Shown here: one piece after another, positions 23,401-31,990 of the stretch
Position numbering within the stretch: the stretch's first letter is position 1
Layout of the letters: each line of letters starts with the position of its first letter
Source of the DNA: an uncultured Bacilli bacterium
Lineage (GTDB): Bacteria; Bacillota_I; Bacilli_A; RF39; UBA660
Reading direction: 5' to 3'
Length of the DNA stretch: 43,386 nucleotides
Assembly: GCA_947629815.1 (NCBI GenBank)
Contig: CANRFG010000008.1
Location: 1 to 43,386, forward strand
The notes under the pieces: model-generated
What the model was told of the DNA's origin: nothing
Database searches by the model: none
Seen by the model: only the letters and a program-made list of their open reading frames with translations
Position numbers and translations under genes: made by a program

Positions 23401-24609
23401 TTAATAAACACTTTCTGTTAAATCTTTAACAGCAGTTAAAATGTAAGAGATTTTATACCAAGTTTTAAAATCTACTTCACCTGTTTGTTGTAATGAAAAT
23501 ACATTTTGAAAAGTTTTTACAGCATTAGCAGTTTCTGAACCAAAATATCCTGTTGGATTTTTAATCATAGGTATTCCTGGATAACTTCCACGAATATAGT
23601 TTAATGAATTTTGTAAAACATATACATCAATACTACAATCTCCTTGTTTTAATGTAGATGTAAAAGAATATGGATAACTTTGAGTTGTTTGTGCACTATA
23701 TATATTTACATTATTTCCATAATAATATCTTAATATTTGTAATGCACTATAACCTTTATCACCTAATTCTTTAGAACCCCATTGACTCATATATCCATCT
23801 TGTGTAGTATTACTTTTATAATGGGCAAGTAAAGGTTCCATTCTAATTCCATTTTTAATATAATTTGTAAATATATCATCTACAATATCTGAAATAGGTT
23901 CAAAAATTGTTCCATTCTTTGTATATTTTTGGTCATAAGTTGTAGTAGATGTAATTGTAAAATCATATCCTCTGCTACGATACCATTCTGTATAAATTCT
24001 ATTTAAAGTAAAAGAAATAATAGCAAGAACATTTGCTTTTATAGTTTCTTTAGGCCATGTACTATAAATTTCACTACTAGCGACATTTTTTATATAATCT
24101 GTAAATGGAACAGTATAATTTGGAGCACTTGAATCATTTGGATTTCCATCATGGACAATAACATAAGGAGGTATTAAAACTTGTTTTAAAACATATGGTG
24201 CTATATTAGATTCTTCTTCATCTGATATATTTGGTGGATAATCACCCCATAATGTATTTGGTGTAATTTCGCTTATATCTTCGTCTTGATTTTCATCGAT
24301 AGAAGTTAAATAAATATCTTGTATTGAAGTAACACCATCAAAAATTTGTACACCTTCAATTTTTGTATCTGTAAGGCCTAAAGAAGAAACTGTTACATCA
24401 TAAGTTTCATATGGTCTTATTTCATTTTGCTCTTCTTCAGAATAACTTTTATTTACTGTATTTAAAGGAATAATTTCTGTTTGTCCATTTTCATTCGTAG
24501 TAGTTGTAAATATTATATTTCCATTTTTTGAAATTGTTATATTAGCATTTTTTACCGGATTTGCTACGCTATCACCATATACATTTATTTTTAAATATCC
24601 TTTATTCAT
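23401..24609 (-). CDS. SpoIID-like peptidoglycan lytic protein with PG-binding domain
   Basis: A 402-aa protein with three visible parts. Residues 1-105: a prealbumin-like beta domain (LKINVYGDSVANPVKNANITIS...). Residues about 145-330: a SpoIID/LytB domain, with the ASSEIYSTWPKETIKANVLAIISFTLNRIY block holding the likely catalytic Glu and YMSQWGSKELGDKGYSALQILRYYYG at its end. Residues 335-390: a peptidoglycan-binding domain (VYVLQNSLNYI...GYFGSETANAVKTFQNVFSLQQTGEVD). SpoIID enzymes cut glycan strands freed of stem peptides. No signal peptide or membrane helix is present, odd for a wall enzyme; it may act on the spore from the mother cell. Divergent from another PG-binding gene. Confidence 0.85.
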   Translation of the reverse strand: MNKGYLKINVYGDSVANPVKNANITISKNGNIIFTTTTNENGQTEIIPLNTVNKSYSEEEQNEIRPYETYDVTVSSLGLTDTKIEGVQIFDGVTSIQDIYLTSIDENQDEDISEITPNTLWGDYPPNISDEEESNIAPYVLKQVLIPPYVIVHDGNPNDSSAPNYTVPFTDYIKNVASSEIYSTWPKETIKANVLAIISFTLNRIYTEWYRSRGYDFTITSTTTYDQKYTKNGTIFEPISDIVDDIFTNYIKNGIRMEPLLAHYKSNTTQDGYMSQWGSKELGDKGYSALQILRYYYGNNVNIYSAQTTQSYPYSFTSTLKQGDCSIDVYVLQNSLNYIRGSYPGIPMIKNPTGYFGSETANAVKTFQNVFSLQQTGEVDFKTWYKISYILTAVKDLTESVY

Positions 24610-24618
24610 AACTCACCT

Positions 24619-24651
24619 CATTTAATTATATTAATATTTAACAATTAAATG
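24619..24651 (+). promoter_or_regulatory. inverted repeat in the divergent wall-gene promoter region
   Basis: CATTTAATT (24619-24627) and AATTAAATG (24643-24651), a perfect 9-bp inverted repeat with 15-bp spacer, centred in the 65-bp gap between divergent starts. One regulator could control both genes. Confidence 0.5.
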
Positions 24652-24674
24652 AATATGATTGATTGGGTGGTATA

Positions 24675-25619
24675 ATGTATGGAAATTTAAAGTTAGGTTC
24701 TTTTGGAGATAGTGTTAAAATATTGCAAGAAAAATTAAAAATATTGGGATTTTATAATGCACTTATTACAGGAAGTTTTGGACTTTCAACAGAAATTGGT
24801 GTTAAAGCATTTCAAAAAAAAGTTGGTATAGAAGAAAGTGGAATTGTAGATAATGCCACTTGGGAAAAAATTAATGAGTATACTTCTTCTGTAGCGCCTA
24901 TTAGTAATTATCCAACTTTAAGTATTGGTTCAACAGGTAATTATGTAACTGATTTACAATTAAAATTAAAATCACTTTTATATTACACAGAAGATGTAAA
25001 TGGTAACTTTGATTTAGAAACACAAAATGCAGTAAAAAGATTTCAACTTAATAATAGTTTAACATCAGATGGTATAGTAGGAAGTAAAACTTGGAATTTA
25101 ATTAATTCTTTATATGGAAATTTAAGTGATTGTGTTGTTAATAATGAAGAAGAAAATGATAATTTAACTTATACTGTGGTAGCAGGAGATACACTATATG
25201 GGATTGCAAAAAGATATAACACAACAGTAGATGCAATAAAAAAATTAAATAATTTAACAAGTAATATTTTACAAATAGGTCAAGTTTTAAAAATACCAGA
25301 TACAGAAGGGGAAACTTATATTAAGTATACTGTGGTAGCAGGGGATACATTATATGGAATTTCAAGAAAATATAATACCACAGTAAGCGAAATAAAAAGT
25401 TTAAATAATTTAACAAGCGATATATTAAGAATAGGGCAGATATTAAATATTCCAATTAAAAGTAGTAATAACTATATAAATTACATAGTACAAAGTGGAG
25501 ACACACTATATGGAATTTCAAGAAAATATAATACGACAGTAAATGAAATAAAAAGTTTAAATAATTTAACAAGCGACATTTTACAAATAGGTCAAGTTTT
25601 AAAAATACCAATAAATTAA
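24675..25619 (+). CDS. double PG-binding, triple LysM protein
   Basis: A 314-aa wall-binding protein. Two PG_binding_1 domains (residues 2-70 and 75-150; SFGDSVKILQEKLKILGFY and STGNYVTDLQLKLKSLLYY) are followed by three LysM domains of about 48 residues (YTVVAGDTLYGIAKRYNTTVDAIKKLNNL ... QIGQVLKIP). LysM 2 and 3 are nearly identical to each other in DNA. There is no catalytic domain and no signal peptide, like many spore-coat/cortex LysM proteins such as SafA. GGGTGG at 24665-24670 precedes ATG 24675. It may form a set with the divergent SpoIID-like gene. Confidence 0.9.
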   Translation: MYGNLKLGSFGDSVKILQEKLKILGFYNALITGSFGLSTEIGVKAFQKKVGIEESGIVDNATWEKINEYTSSVAPISNYPTLSIGSTGNYVTDLQLKLKSLLYYTEDVNGNFDLETQNAVKRFQLNNSLTSDGIVGSKTWNLINSLYGNLSDCVVNNEEENDNLTYTVVAGDTLYGIAKRYNTTVDAIKKLNNLTSNILQIGQVLKIPDTEGETYIKYTVVAGDTLYGISRKYNTTVSEIKSLNNLTSDILRIGQILNIPIKSSNNYINYIVQSGDTLYGISRKYNTTVNEIKSLNNLTSDILQIGQVLKIPIN

Positions 25620-25635
25620 TGGCTTTATATGAAAG

Positions 25636-25668
25636 TAAAAGTAAAAAACACTTTACTTTTATTTTTTT
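25636..25668 (+). terminator. rho-independent terminator of the LysM gene
   Basis: A perfect 10-bp stem TAAAAGTAAA/TTTACTTTTA with 6-nt loop and seven T. Confidence 0.85.
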
Positions 25669-25681
25669 AAGTTAAAATGTA

Positions 25682-25710
25682 TTTACAATTATATATTATT
25701 CAAGTATACT
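25682..25710 (+). promoter_or_regulatory. promoter of the three-gene unknown operon
   Basis: TTTACA (25682-25687), 17-bp spacer, TATACT (25705-25710). Confidence 0.6.
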
Positions 25711-25733
25711 ATAAATTGAAAGGAGAAATTTAA

Positions 25734-26183
25734 ATGAAAAATATTTACTCCAATAGCAATTTAAAATCTTTAGTATTTGATTTAATTAAATATTTATATA
25801 AGACTAAAGATTATTGTGATGAACGATTATCTAGTGGTGTTGTTATATATAGTATGGATAAAACTTATGAAGTGTCTTTAGAAAGGTGTAATTACAAGTT
25901 AGGAAATATTCCTATTCTTATAGAAGAAAATATGAAAATAGAAGATTATTTCGAACATTATTATCCTAATACTTTAGTATTATCTATGGATAGTAGGCTA
26001 TGTGAATATTTATATTATTATGATGTTCCAGATTGTGAAAAGGTGACAGATAAAATAAGTAAAATATTTAATAAACATGGTTTTTATTATGATTTTGGTT
26101 CTAATTGGTACTTATATGCAGTTCCTTTATCTAAAAAGAATTTACTTAAAACATTGAATGAGGAGGTAAAATACAATGAATAA
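25734..26183 (+). CDS. unknown protein, first gene of a three-gene operon
   Basis: I do not recognise this 149-aa soluble protein. It is Tyr-rich with several Cys; the parts DERLSSGVVIYSMDKTYEVSLE, LSMDSRLCEYLYYYDVPDCEKV and HGFYYDFGSNWYLYAVPLS suggest alternating strands and helices. The next gene, an XRE-like protein, starts 8 bp before its stop, so the two are tightly coupled. AAAGGAG lies 9 bases before the ATG. Confidence 0.75.
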   Translation: MKNIYSNSNLKSLVFDLIKYLYKTKDYCDERLSSGVVIYSMDKTYEVSLERCNYKLGNIPILIEENMKIEDYFEHYYPNTLVLSMDSRLCEYLYYYDVPDCEKVTDKISKIFNKHGFYYDFGSNWYLYAVPLSKKNLLKTLNEEVKYNE

Positions 26184-26868
26184 TAGTGAGTTATCTTATA
26201 AATTAAAATATATATTAAAAGAACTTGGTATGAATAAAACCGAATTCTTAAATGCTTGTCGTGTTTTCAATCCATCTATTTCTAAACCAACTATTCTTAA
26301 TGCTATAAATGGTAAAAACACAGTTGCTCCTACTATTGAAACTTTAAGTACAATTATTAAAGTTTGTCAAACATCAAAAAGTAAGAAATTAAAATATATT
26401 TCATATGATTTTTTATTAAATGATAACATTAAAGAAATAGAAGCAAATAATGTCCAAGTATACCAAGAAATAGGGTTATCCGATAATGTTATAGAAAAAT
26501 TAAAACAATATAATCATCCTTTTTATTATAATTATCACAATATTATTAATTATTATTTAGATAATTTACCTACTAATTATTTTAAATATTTAGAATATTT
26601 AAAAATATCTTCTGATATTTTTAAAGAATTAAATAAGGAAAAATATGATTTAAAAAAAATTAAAAAATATTTTAATAATGATTCTTATTTAGAATATATA
26701 GAAAGAAATTTTAGAAATATTTACAATGTTTATTTAAGTATTAAAAATAAAAATGAAATAAATGATAAAGATAATTTAATAAGTTTAATTAATATTTTAA
26801 GTAATCATTTTAAATATTTATTATTGGAAATTAATAAAAAATTATATGATACAATGGAGATGATTTAA
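26176..26868 (+). CDS. XRE-like HTH protein with long helical C-terminus
   Basis: A 230-aa protein. Residues 1-75 read as a divergent XRE helix-turn-helix (LKYILKELGMNKTEFLNACR, SISKPTILNAINGKNT, APTIETLSTIIKVC). The remaining 155 residues are Lys/Asn/Tyr-rich and helical with no recognised motif (LEYLKISSDIFKELNKEKYDLKKIKKYF). AGGAGG lies 9 bases before the ATG. It overlaps the gene before by 8 bp, and its stop shares one base with the next ATG (TAATG). It could be the operon's regulator or a DNA-binding antitoxin. Confidence 0.78.
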   Translation: MNNSELSYKLKYILKELGMNKTEFLNACRVFNPSISKPTILNAINGKNTVAPTIETLSTIIKVCQTSKSKKLKYISYDFLLNDNIKEIEANNVQVYQEIGLSDNVIEKLKQYNHPFYYNYHNIINYYLDNLPTNYFKYLEYLKISSDIFKELNKEKYDLKKIKKYFNNDSYLEYIERNFRNIYNVYLSIKNKNEINDKDNLISLINILSNHFKYLLLEINKKLYDTMEMI

Positions 26869-27818
26869 TGGAAGTAGAAAAATTTTTTTCAGAAAAAGAT
26901 ATAGTTAATTTTGATTTTGTTAAAGAAGTTTTAGAAAGAAAAATAGTAAGAGGAAATAATGAAACTTTTAAACAAAAATATTTAACAATTGAAAATCTTA
27001 TGGAAAAATATATTATATATAAAACAATTTTTTATAAAAGCGACCCTGATATTAATGGAGGTTTATTAAAAGATATATATGAAAAAATATGGGATGATGA
27101 AATATTAAATTGTTGTGTTACTAATAATAAAATAAAATATTATTCAGATACTATGACAAGTGTTCAAGGTCTTATTAATAGATTTTATGAACTTGTATAT
27201 ATTGAAGATAATAAAACTAAAGAAATTAAAATTTCACTTAAAAAGTTTGAAGAAATGAATAGTAATCCTAGTAAATATCCAATATTTAAACAATATTTTG
27301 TAGATGATAACGAAGATAGCAAAATTGTTTTGGGTTTTATAAAACACTATCATACTTTAGGTAATTATATACCTGTTCCACGAGGTTTTAATCACGCAAG
27401 AAGTGGAAATTATGCAAGTCATGATATGTGGGATATAACACTTATGAAAATAAAAGAATATTATGATGCAAAAGAAAAATGTGATTTTTCTAAGATGAAA
27501 AAAGTTGTTTTAGAATTATTACATAATAGTGATGATATAGAGTATACAATTGCTTGGTTAAATAAGTTTGAATCTTGGAAAAATTTTGTAGATAAAAATT
27601 ATCTAAGAAAAAAAGTAATAAATGGTGAAGTATATGATAATTATGTCAATGAAAATTATGAAATAGATTCTTTCTTTAAGAATAAACATAGTTTTGAAAA
27701 TCCAACTTTAAAAACTAAAGGTGACTATTTAGATTATTTTAAGAGAATAACTCAAATAATTAAAAATAGGACATTAATTATAAAAGATGTATATTATGAA
27801 AAAAATAAATTGAATTAG
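26868..27818 (+). CDS. unknown protein, third gene of the operon
   Basis: A 316-aa soluble protein I cannot name. It contains a strikingly conserved-looking stretch, FIKHYHTLGNYIPVPRG followed by FNHARSGNYASHDMWDITLMKIKEYY (about residues 162-205), with several His, Arg and Asp that look like an active or binding site. N-terminal residues 1-120 are helical; the C-terminal part has WLNKFESWKNFVDKNYL and ends in a basic helix. I have an impression of similar sequences being annotated only as hypothetical proteins in gut Firmicutes. The start codon shares one base with the stop of the XRE-like gene, so it is made with it. Confidence 0.78.
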   Translation: MEVEKFFSEKDIVNFDFVKEVLERKIVRGNNETFKQKYLTIENLMEKYIIYKTIFYKSDPDINGGLLKDIYEKIWDDEILNCCVTNNKIKYYSDTMTSVQGLINRFYELVYIEDNKTKEIKISLKKFEEMNSNPSKYPIFKQYFVDDNEDSKIVLGFIKHYHTLGNYIPVPRGFNHARSGNYASHDMWDITLMKIKEYYDAKEKCDFSKMKKVVLELLHNSDDIEYTIAWLNKFESWKNFVDKNYLRKKVINGEVYDNYVNENYEIDSFFKNKHSFENPTLKTKGDYLDYFKRITQIIKNRTLIIKDVYYEKNKLN

Positions 27819-27877
27819 TAAAATAAATTATTAACTTTTTAAGAGTAAAATGTAACTTTATCTAAGGAATATAGGTG

Positions 27878-28894
27878 ATGAATTTGAGAAAATTAATAGT
27901 TAGAAATAAAAGAGTACTTAGTGAGTACTTTAATGTTCAATTAGAAACAAAAGAAGATTTATTTAATAGAACAGAGGATAATATAAAAAATTTTATTAAA
28001 ACTTATGAAAATGTTTTATTTAATGAAGATTATTATAAATTAAAGGAGTTTACGAAAAAAACAGGTTTGAGTGTACTTAGAGTATATCATGTTCAAAATA
28101 GTTATAATGAATTTTATTTAGATGAACGAGGAATTACTGCCAAATGGGAAAATGATTATGATATTTTAACTGATAATTGTTATATTTTTAAACATCACCT
28201 TACTATTCATATTTATATAGATAAAATAGTTAATGAAAATAATTGTATTTATGATTTTATAAAAAATCAAAAAAAATTAATTTATAAAGAAAATGAAGAA
28301 TATAGTAAGGTTAAGTATGATGGAAGAACTATTCGAGGACTTATTCATCAAGAAGATTTATCGAAAGAAGACATGATTAAAAAAATTTGTATGTTGTTAC
28401 CAAAACAAGTTTTTACTAAATTAAAAATTGAACAAATAAAACAGATTGAATGTATTTATCCTTTTGAGGATATTTTAATTCTTAAAAATAATGGGGACCT
28501 TTTTGTTAATGGAAAATTGTATGCAAAAAATGTAAGGGAATTATGTTGCCTAACTTCATATCGAACTTATATAATATTTGAAAATCAAAATGTTGAGCTT
28601 TATACTTGTACTTTTATACAATCTTCATCTATCATGGTTAATGCTACAAAAACATTAACTGTTAATGAATCTTTTATCGCAACTCTTACTGATGAGAGAG
28701 ACTTATTTATAAGTACGATAGGTAGTGATAATTGTGGAAGTGATTTTGATTATGATAATTCTATTGATTTTTATTTATCAGATGTAGATGATTTTACATA
28801 TACTTATGATTTTGATAATAAAGTGGCTACTTTAAATTTAATAGTTGGAGGTAATAAAATACTATTTCCATTAAATATTATTGTAAGAAAATGA
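27878..28894 (+). CDS. unknown protein
   Basis: I do not recognise this 339-aa protein. It has no signal peptide; the first 60 residues are basic and helical, the middle is mixed (SVLRVYHVQNSYNEFYLDERG, HHLTIHIYIDKIV), and residues 185-330 look beta-rich with repeated ILKNNGDLFVNGKLYAKNVRELCC / IIFENQNVELYTC phrasing, as in propeller-like or RCC1-like strands. The ATG at 27878 is preceded by AAGGA at 27864-27868; GTG 27875 and TTG 27884 are in-frame alternatives. It follows the three-gene operon by 59 bp with no terminator between, so it may be read with it. Confidence 0.7.
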   Translation: MNLRKLIVRNKRVLSEYFNVQLETKEDLFNRTEDNIKNFIKTYENVLFNEDYYKLKEFTKKTGLSVLRVYHVQNSYNEFYLDERGITAKWENDYDILTDNCYIFKHHLTIHIYIDKIVNENNCIYDFIKNQKKLIYKENEEYSKVKYDGRTIRGLIHQEDLSKEDMIKKICMLLPKQVFTKLKIEQIKQIECIYPFEDILILKNNGDLFVNGKLYAKNVRELCCLTSYRTYIIFENQNVELYTCTFIQSSSIMVNATKTLTVNESFIATLTDERDLFISTIGSDNCGSDFDYDNSIDFYLSDVDDFTYTYDFDNKVATLNLIVGGNKILFPLNIIVRK

Positions 28895-28935
28895 TATTAG
28901 ATTTTTAATAAATTAGTTAAATGTTTAATTTATAC

Positions 28936-28965
28936 AAAAAGACTTCGAGATTGAAGCCTTTTTAT
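28936..28965. terminator. bidirectional terminator
   Basis: Stem AAAAAG-A-CTTC/GAAG-C-CTTTTT with one A-C mismatch and 6-nt loop; serves the unknown gene and the convergent collagen-like gene. Confidence 0.75.
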
Positions 28966-29981
28966 TCATCTATTTTTTTAACTATTAAGTTAGCATTCAT
29001 TCCATTTCCAAGTGAGATTGTCGTATCATCTTCTGTTGAAGAAATCTGAAGGTCTAAAGCATCATTTGCATCTAAGTTTACAATAGTACTAGCGCTAAAA
29101 ATATTTTCTTCATTTGGATTTACTTGTTTATAAATAACAGTAGATGGTATGTTAACATTGTTATTTGCGACAATTAAAATAAGTGTTGTTTGTTTATCAC
29201 ATGAGGCTTTAACAAAATAGTTAATTTCATAAATTCCACCTTCAACAACCACGATGTTATTATTTTCTTCACCTTCTATTACATTTAAGTTTGGTAGGTC
29301 AGTAGTAAGTGGAATTCGTGCCCAATATCCAATAGCTAAGTTGTTAAAAGTTACAGTTGTGTTATTGTATTTTCCACCATATGCAATTAAATATGGATAT
29401 GCTGGCCCTTGAGGTCCTGTATCTCCAATAGGTCCTTGTATTCCTTGAGGACCAATTGGACCTTCTAAGCCTCGAGGTCCTGTTGGACCTGTTGGACCAA
29501 TTTCACCCTGAGGTCCTTCTTTACCTTGAGGCCCTTGAGGACCAGTTTGACCTTCTATACCTTGAGGACCTGGAATACCTTGTATGCCTTGAATACCCAT
29601 TGGACCTGGTATTCCTTGTGGCCCTCTTATAGTTCCTAAATTTATCCATTTATTTTCATTATCTGACCATATATACAAATCATCACCAACTAGATATGAA
29701 TCTGTAGGTGTTCCGATTGGATGTGCATTTATTAAATCATCTATAGTGGCAAATGAACCTTTTATTGATACACTACTTCCTGGAATTCCTTGCATTCCCT
29801 GAATACCTTGAAGCCCTTGTATACCTTGAGGACCTGTTGGACCAATTTCACCTTGAGGTCCTGTTGGACCTGTAGGTCCTATATTTCCTTGACTAGGAAT
29901 TTGACTTATATAACTAAAACAATCAGGTATGCATTTTCTATCGTGTTCTATTTTTTTTAAAGCTTTTTCATATGTATCCAT
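28962..29981 (-). CDS. collagen-like BclA-type surface protein 1
   Basis: A 339-aa protein. Residues 1-22 carry a leader [12 protein letters not shown] plus DRKCIPDC shared with the second collagen-like gene at 37802. Then Gly-X-Y tract 1 (about 16 triplets), a 50-residue globular insert ([14 protein letters not shown]...[22 protein letters not shown]), tract 2 (about 26 triplets, rich in GPQ, GPT, GIQ), and a C-terminal beta jelly-roll-like domain of about 135 residues, as in the Bacillus exosporium protein BclA. It should form a trimeric triple helix on a surface. No signal peptide, which fits mother-cell assembly on spores. AAGGAGG is before ATG 29981; CATAAAATA lies 26 nt upstream. Confidence 0.9.
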   Translation of the reverse strand: MDTYEKALKKIEHDRKCIPDCFSYISQIPSQGNIGPTGPTGPQGEIGPTGPQGIQGLQGIQGMQGIPGSSVSIKGSFATIDDLINAHPIGTPTDSYLVGDDLYIWSDNENKWINLGTIRGPQGIPGPMGIQGIQGIPGPQGIEGQTGPQGPQGKEGPQGEIGPTGPTGPRGLEGPIGPQGIQGPIGDTGPQGPAYPYLIAYGGKYNNTTVTFNNLAIGYWARIPLTTDLPNLNVIEGEENNNIVVVEGGIYEINYFVKASCDKQTTLILIVANNNVNIPSTVIYKQVNPNEENIFSASTIVNLDANDALDLQISSTEDDTTISLGNGMNANLIVKKIDE

Positions 29982-29998
29982 TGTTAACCTCCTTATCA

Positions 29999-30007
29999 TA
30001 TTTTATG
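29999..30007 (-). promoter_or_regulatory. possible sporulation-type -10 of collagen gene 1
   Basis: Minus-strand CATAAAATA fits CATAnnnTA (sigma-E/K type), 26 nt before the ATG. The other collagen gene has CATAATATA at nearly the same distance. In A+T-rich DNA this is weak alone. Confidence 0.35.
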
Positions 30008-30081
30008 AATAGTATATTATTTTATAAACGATAGTAGTTTATGGTATAAATAAAATCCCTTATATTTGATACAAGGAATTT

Positions 30082-31263
30082 TTATTTTTTTATTAAAGTT
30101 ATTTTTTTTGCTTCTTCATATTCATATTCATATGTTTTTGGTATTAAATCTAATATTTTTTTAATTTCATCATCAAAAATCATTTTTATAATTTCATAAT
30201 CTTCATCTTCACAAATAAATATTTGTTTAAAATATTTTTCAAGTTCATTTAATGATTCTTTAATTTGTTGATTATTTTTGTAATAAACAAATTTATCATA
30301 TAATTTACAATATATAGCTATGCTGTTTTTTGGGTTTAATTTATTTATTTTATTTAATATTTTATTAATATTTTCTTCATTTATTTTCATTTGTTTAAGT
30401 ATATGGATACATAAAGCTTGTTCTTCTAAAGATAATGGTCTAATAACTTTATCATTATCTAAATCATAATAAGGTTTTAAAATTCTATTTAAATAATTAA
30501 ATTCTTTTTCAGATATTTGAGGAACATTTATAGAATTTTCTTTTCTCAATTTAATAGTAAATTTCTTTTCTCTTTTTTTTATTTTAAATATTAGGTTATA
30601 AAAATATCCTTCTATTTCTTTTAATAAATCTTCATCAATATTAAATTGTTTAAAAACTTCAATAATATTTTTTATGTCATCTTCATTTAAATTAGGTAAT
30701 TTATCAAAGTAATGTTCTTTTATTGTTTTAAGTTTTTCAACTGTTTTTGAAATATCTAGTTCATTTTCTTGCATAGCTTTTTCGATTTCTTCAAGTTTTA
30801 ATTCATCTAATTTTGTTAATTTTTCTTTTAAAAATAGTTTACGATAACCACCAGAATATATTAAGTTTATTACTTCTTCATAGTTTGTATATTTAAATGG
30901 ATATTCTTTTAATTTTTCAGCATCAAATCCTCTTTGTTTACAATCGATATCTAATATTTTTGTAGCTAAATTTTTTTCAAACATATACATAATAACTTCG
31001 AGTTTTTCTTTTGTTTTAAGTTTAGATTCTTGTAATGCAATAGAAAGCTGTTCAAAACTAGTAAATAAATCAACAAGAGTAGGCCAATCCTCTTTTGGAA
31101 TGCTTAATATTCTTTTTATATTTTCTCTTTCTATTATTTTTTTATAGGTTTCATTATCTGCTTTTATTAGTATACTTTCTTTATTTTCAAAAAGTTTAGG
31201 GTAACATATATTTTCAATATTTTCATCTAAGAAAATTAAAAATTTTTTAATAGTATTACTCAT
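30082..31263 (-). CDS. unknown helical protein
   Basis: A 393-aa soluble protein rich in Lys, Glu, Ile and Leu, with predicted long helices throughout and no signal peptide. I recognise no family. Recurring helical phrases are LDELKLEEIEKAMQENELDISKTVEKLKTI, NLNEDDIKNIIEVFKQFNIDEDLLKEI and MKINEENINKILNKINKLNPKN, which look like a degenerate repeat scaffold. Oddly, it has the only fully consensus promoter in the window (TTGACA-N17-TATAAT) but no clear ribosome site in a leader of roughly 18 nt. It lies head-on to nothing: the next gene in its direction is collagen gene 1. Confidence 0.75.
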   Translation of the reverse strand: MSNTIKKFLIFLDENIENICYPKLFENKESILIKADNETYKKIIERENIKRILSIPKEDWPTLVDLFTSFEQLSIALQESKLKTKEKLEVIMYMFEKNLATKILDIDCKQRGFDAEKLKEYPFKYTNYEEVINLIYSGGYRKLFLKEKLTKLDELKLEEIEKAMQENELDISKTVEKLKTIKEHYFDKLPNLNEDDIKNIIEVFKQFNIDEDLLKEIEGYFYNLIFKIKKREKKFTIKLRKENSINVPQISEKEFNYLNRILKPYYDLDNDKVIRPLSLEEQALCIHILKQMKINEENINKILNKINKLNPKNSIAIYCKLYDKFVYYKNNQQIKESLNELEKYFKQIFICEDEDYEIIKMIFDDEIKKILDLIPKTYEYEYEEAKKITLIKK

Positions 31264-31286
31264 AGTATCATTGCTTTATGCTCGAT

Positions 31287-31315
31287 ATTATAGTTTACAA
31301 TCTATGTTTTGTCAA
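31287..31315 (-). promoter_or_regulatory. consensus promoter of the unknown helical protein
   Basis: Minus strand TTGACA (31310-31315), exactly 17 bp, TATAAT (31287-31292): a perfect sigma-A consensus. Confidence 0.85.
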
Positions 31316-31331
31316 TAAAAAGATATTGTAA

Positions 31332-31384
31332 AAATTGAATAAGATTTACATTTGAAATAGTCTAATAAATGTAAATGTTTATTA
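31332..31384 (+). repeat. 53-bp direct repeat, copy 1
   Basis: Identical over 53 bp to 37699-37751, same orientation. It contains a perfect 10-bp inverted repeat ATTTACATTT (31344-31353)-N13-AAATGTAAAT (31367-31376). The flanks on both sides differ between the copies. Confidence 0.95.
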
Positions 31385-31417
31385 GTATAGAAGAAAAAAT
31401 AAAATATATGAAGTAAC

Positions 31418-31452
31418 TAAAAAAAGTATGAAATTAGTACCATACTATTTTT
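31418..31452 (-). terminator. terminator of the double-HTH gene
   Basis: Stem AGTATG/CATACT with 10-nt loop, extended by A and T runs, giving the minus strand a tail of seven T. Confidence 0.65.
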
Positions 31453-31879
31453 TCCTTCCACATAGCCAATCCATTGATAAATTGAATTTTTTACATAAAT
31501 CATAGGCAAATGCAGTTAATATCAATGTTCTTCCAACTTCATAAGCCCATATTACTGATTGAGTGGTATTTAAAATTTTTGCAAGTTCACGTTGAGTTAA
31601 GTGATTCTTCTCTCTGATATATTTAATATTTTGACCTATTAATTTTTTATCTAATTCATGAAAGCTAGTCTCAGAATACCTATTATCATCGATTTTTAAT
31701 ATATAATCCATAGAAACTTTAAAATAATTTGCATAAGAATTTAATTTTGCTAAAGGTATTATTTCTTTACCTTTTTCCCAATTATATATAGAGTACTTCT
31801 TTGTACCTACAATTTTTCCAATTTCCTCTTGTGTTAAATCAAATTCTTCGCGTAAAAAATATAACCTTTCTAAGTTCAT
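31445..31879 (-). CDS. tandem XRE-type regulator (two HTH domains)
   Basis: A 144-aa protein made of two XRE/Cro helix-turn-helix domains: residues 1-62 (LREEFDLTQEEIGKIVGTKKYSIYNWEKG...MDYILKI) and residues 80-142 (IREKNHLTQRELAKILNTTQSVIWAYEVG...MDWLCGR). The double arrangement suggests that one chain spans two half-sites. It is divergent from the metallopeptidase operon, with overlapping palindromes at 31890-31909 in between, so it is probably the repressor of that unit and of itself. Ribosome site GGTGAT is before the ATG. Located at one end of the segment bounded by the 53-bp repeats. Confidence 0.88.
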   Translation of the reverse strand: MNLERLYFLREEFDLTQEEIGKIVGTKKYSIYNWEKGKEIIPLAKLNSYANYFKVSMDYILKIDDNRYSETSFHELDKKLIGQNIKYIREKNHLTQRELAKILNTTQSVIWAYEVGRTLILTAFAYDLCKKFNLSMDWLCGRKK

Positions 31880-31889
31880 ACTTTATCAC

Positions 31890-31909
31890 CAAAACTAATT
31901 TTGACAAAA
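31890..31909 (+). promoter_or_regulatory. putative operator of the tandem XRE regulator
   Basis: Two overlapping palindromes, CAAAA-CTAA-TTTTG (31890-31903) and TTTTG-A-CAAAA (31899-31909), share an arm. This gives three equally spaced half-sites in the divergent region. Confidence 0.5.
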
Positions 31910-31953
31910 TTTATTAAAATATTATAAAAAGTAGAGAAATAACGGTCAAGATA

Positions 31954-31962
31954 TGTTATAAT
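31954..31962 (+). promoter_or_regulatory. extended -10 promoter of the metallopeptidase operon
   Basis: TGTTATAAT, a perfect extended -10; the ribosome site GGTGAT and ATG 31991 follow. Confidence 0.6.
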
Positions 31963-31990
31963 AAGTATGAGAATAATATATGGTGATTTT

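Noticed and set aside
31332-31384. 53-bp repeat as an insertion-sequence end or tRNA-type attachment site
   Set aside because: No transposase or integrase is seen, the copies are direct, and there is no tRNA sequence; only the flanking-repeat arrangement is supported.
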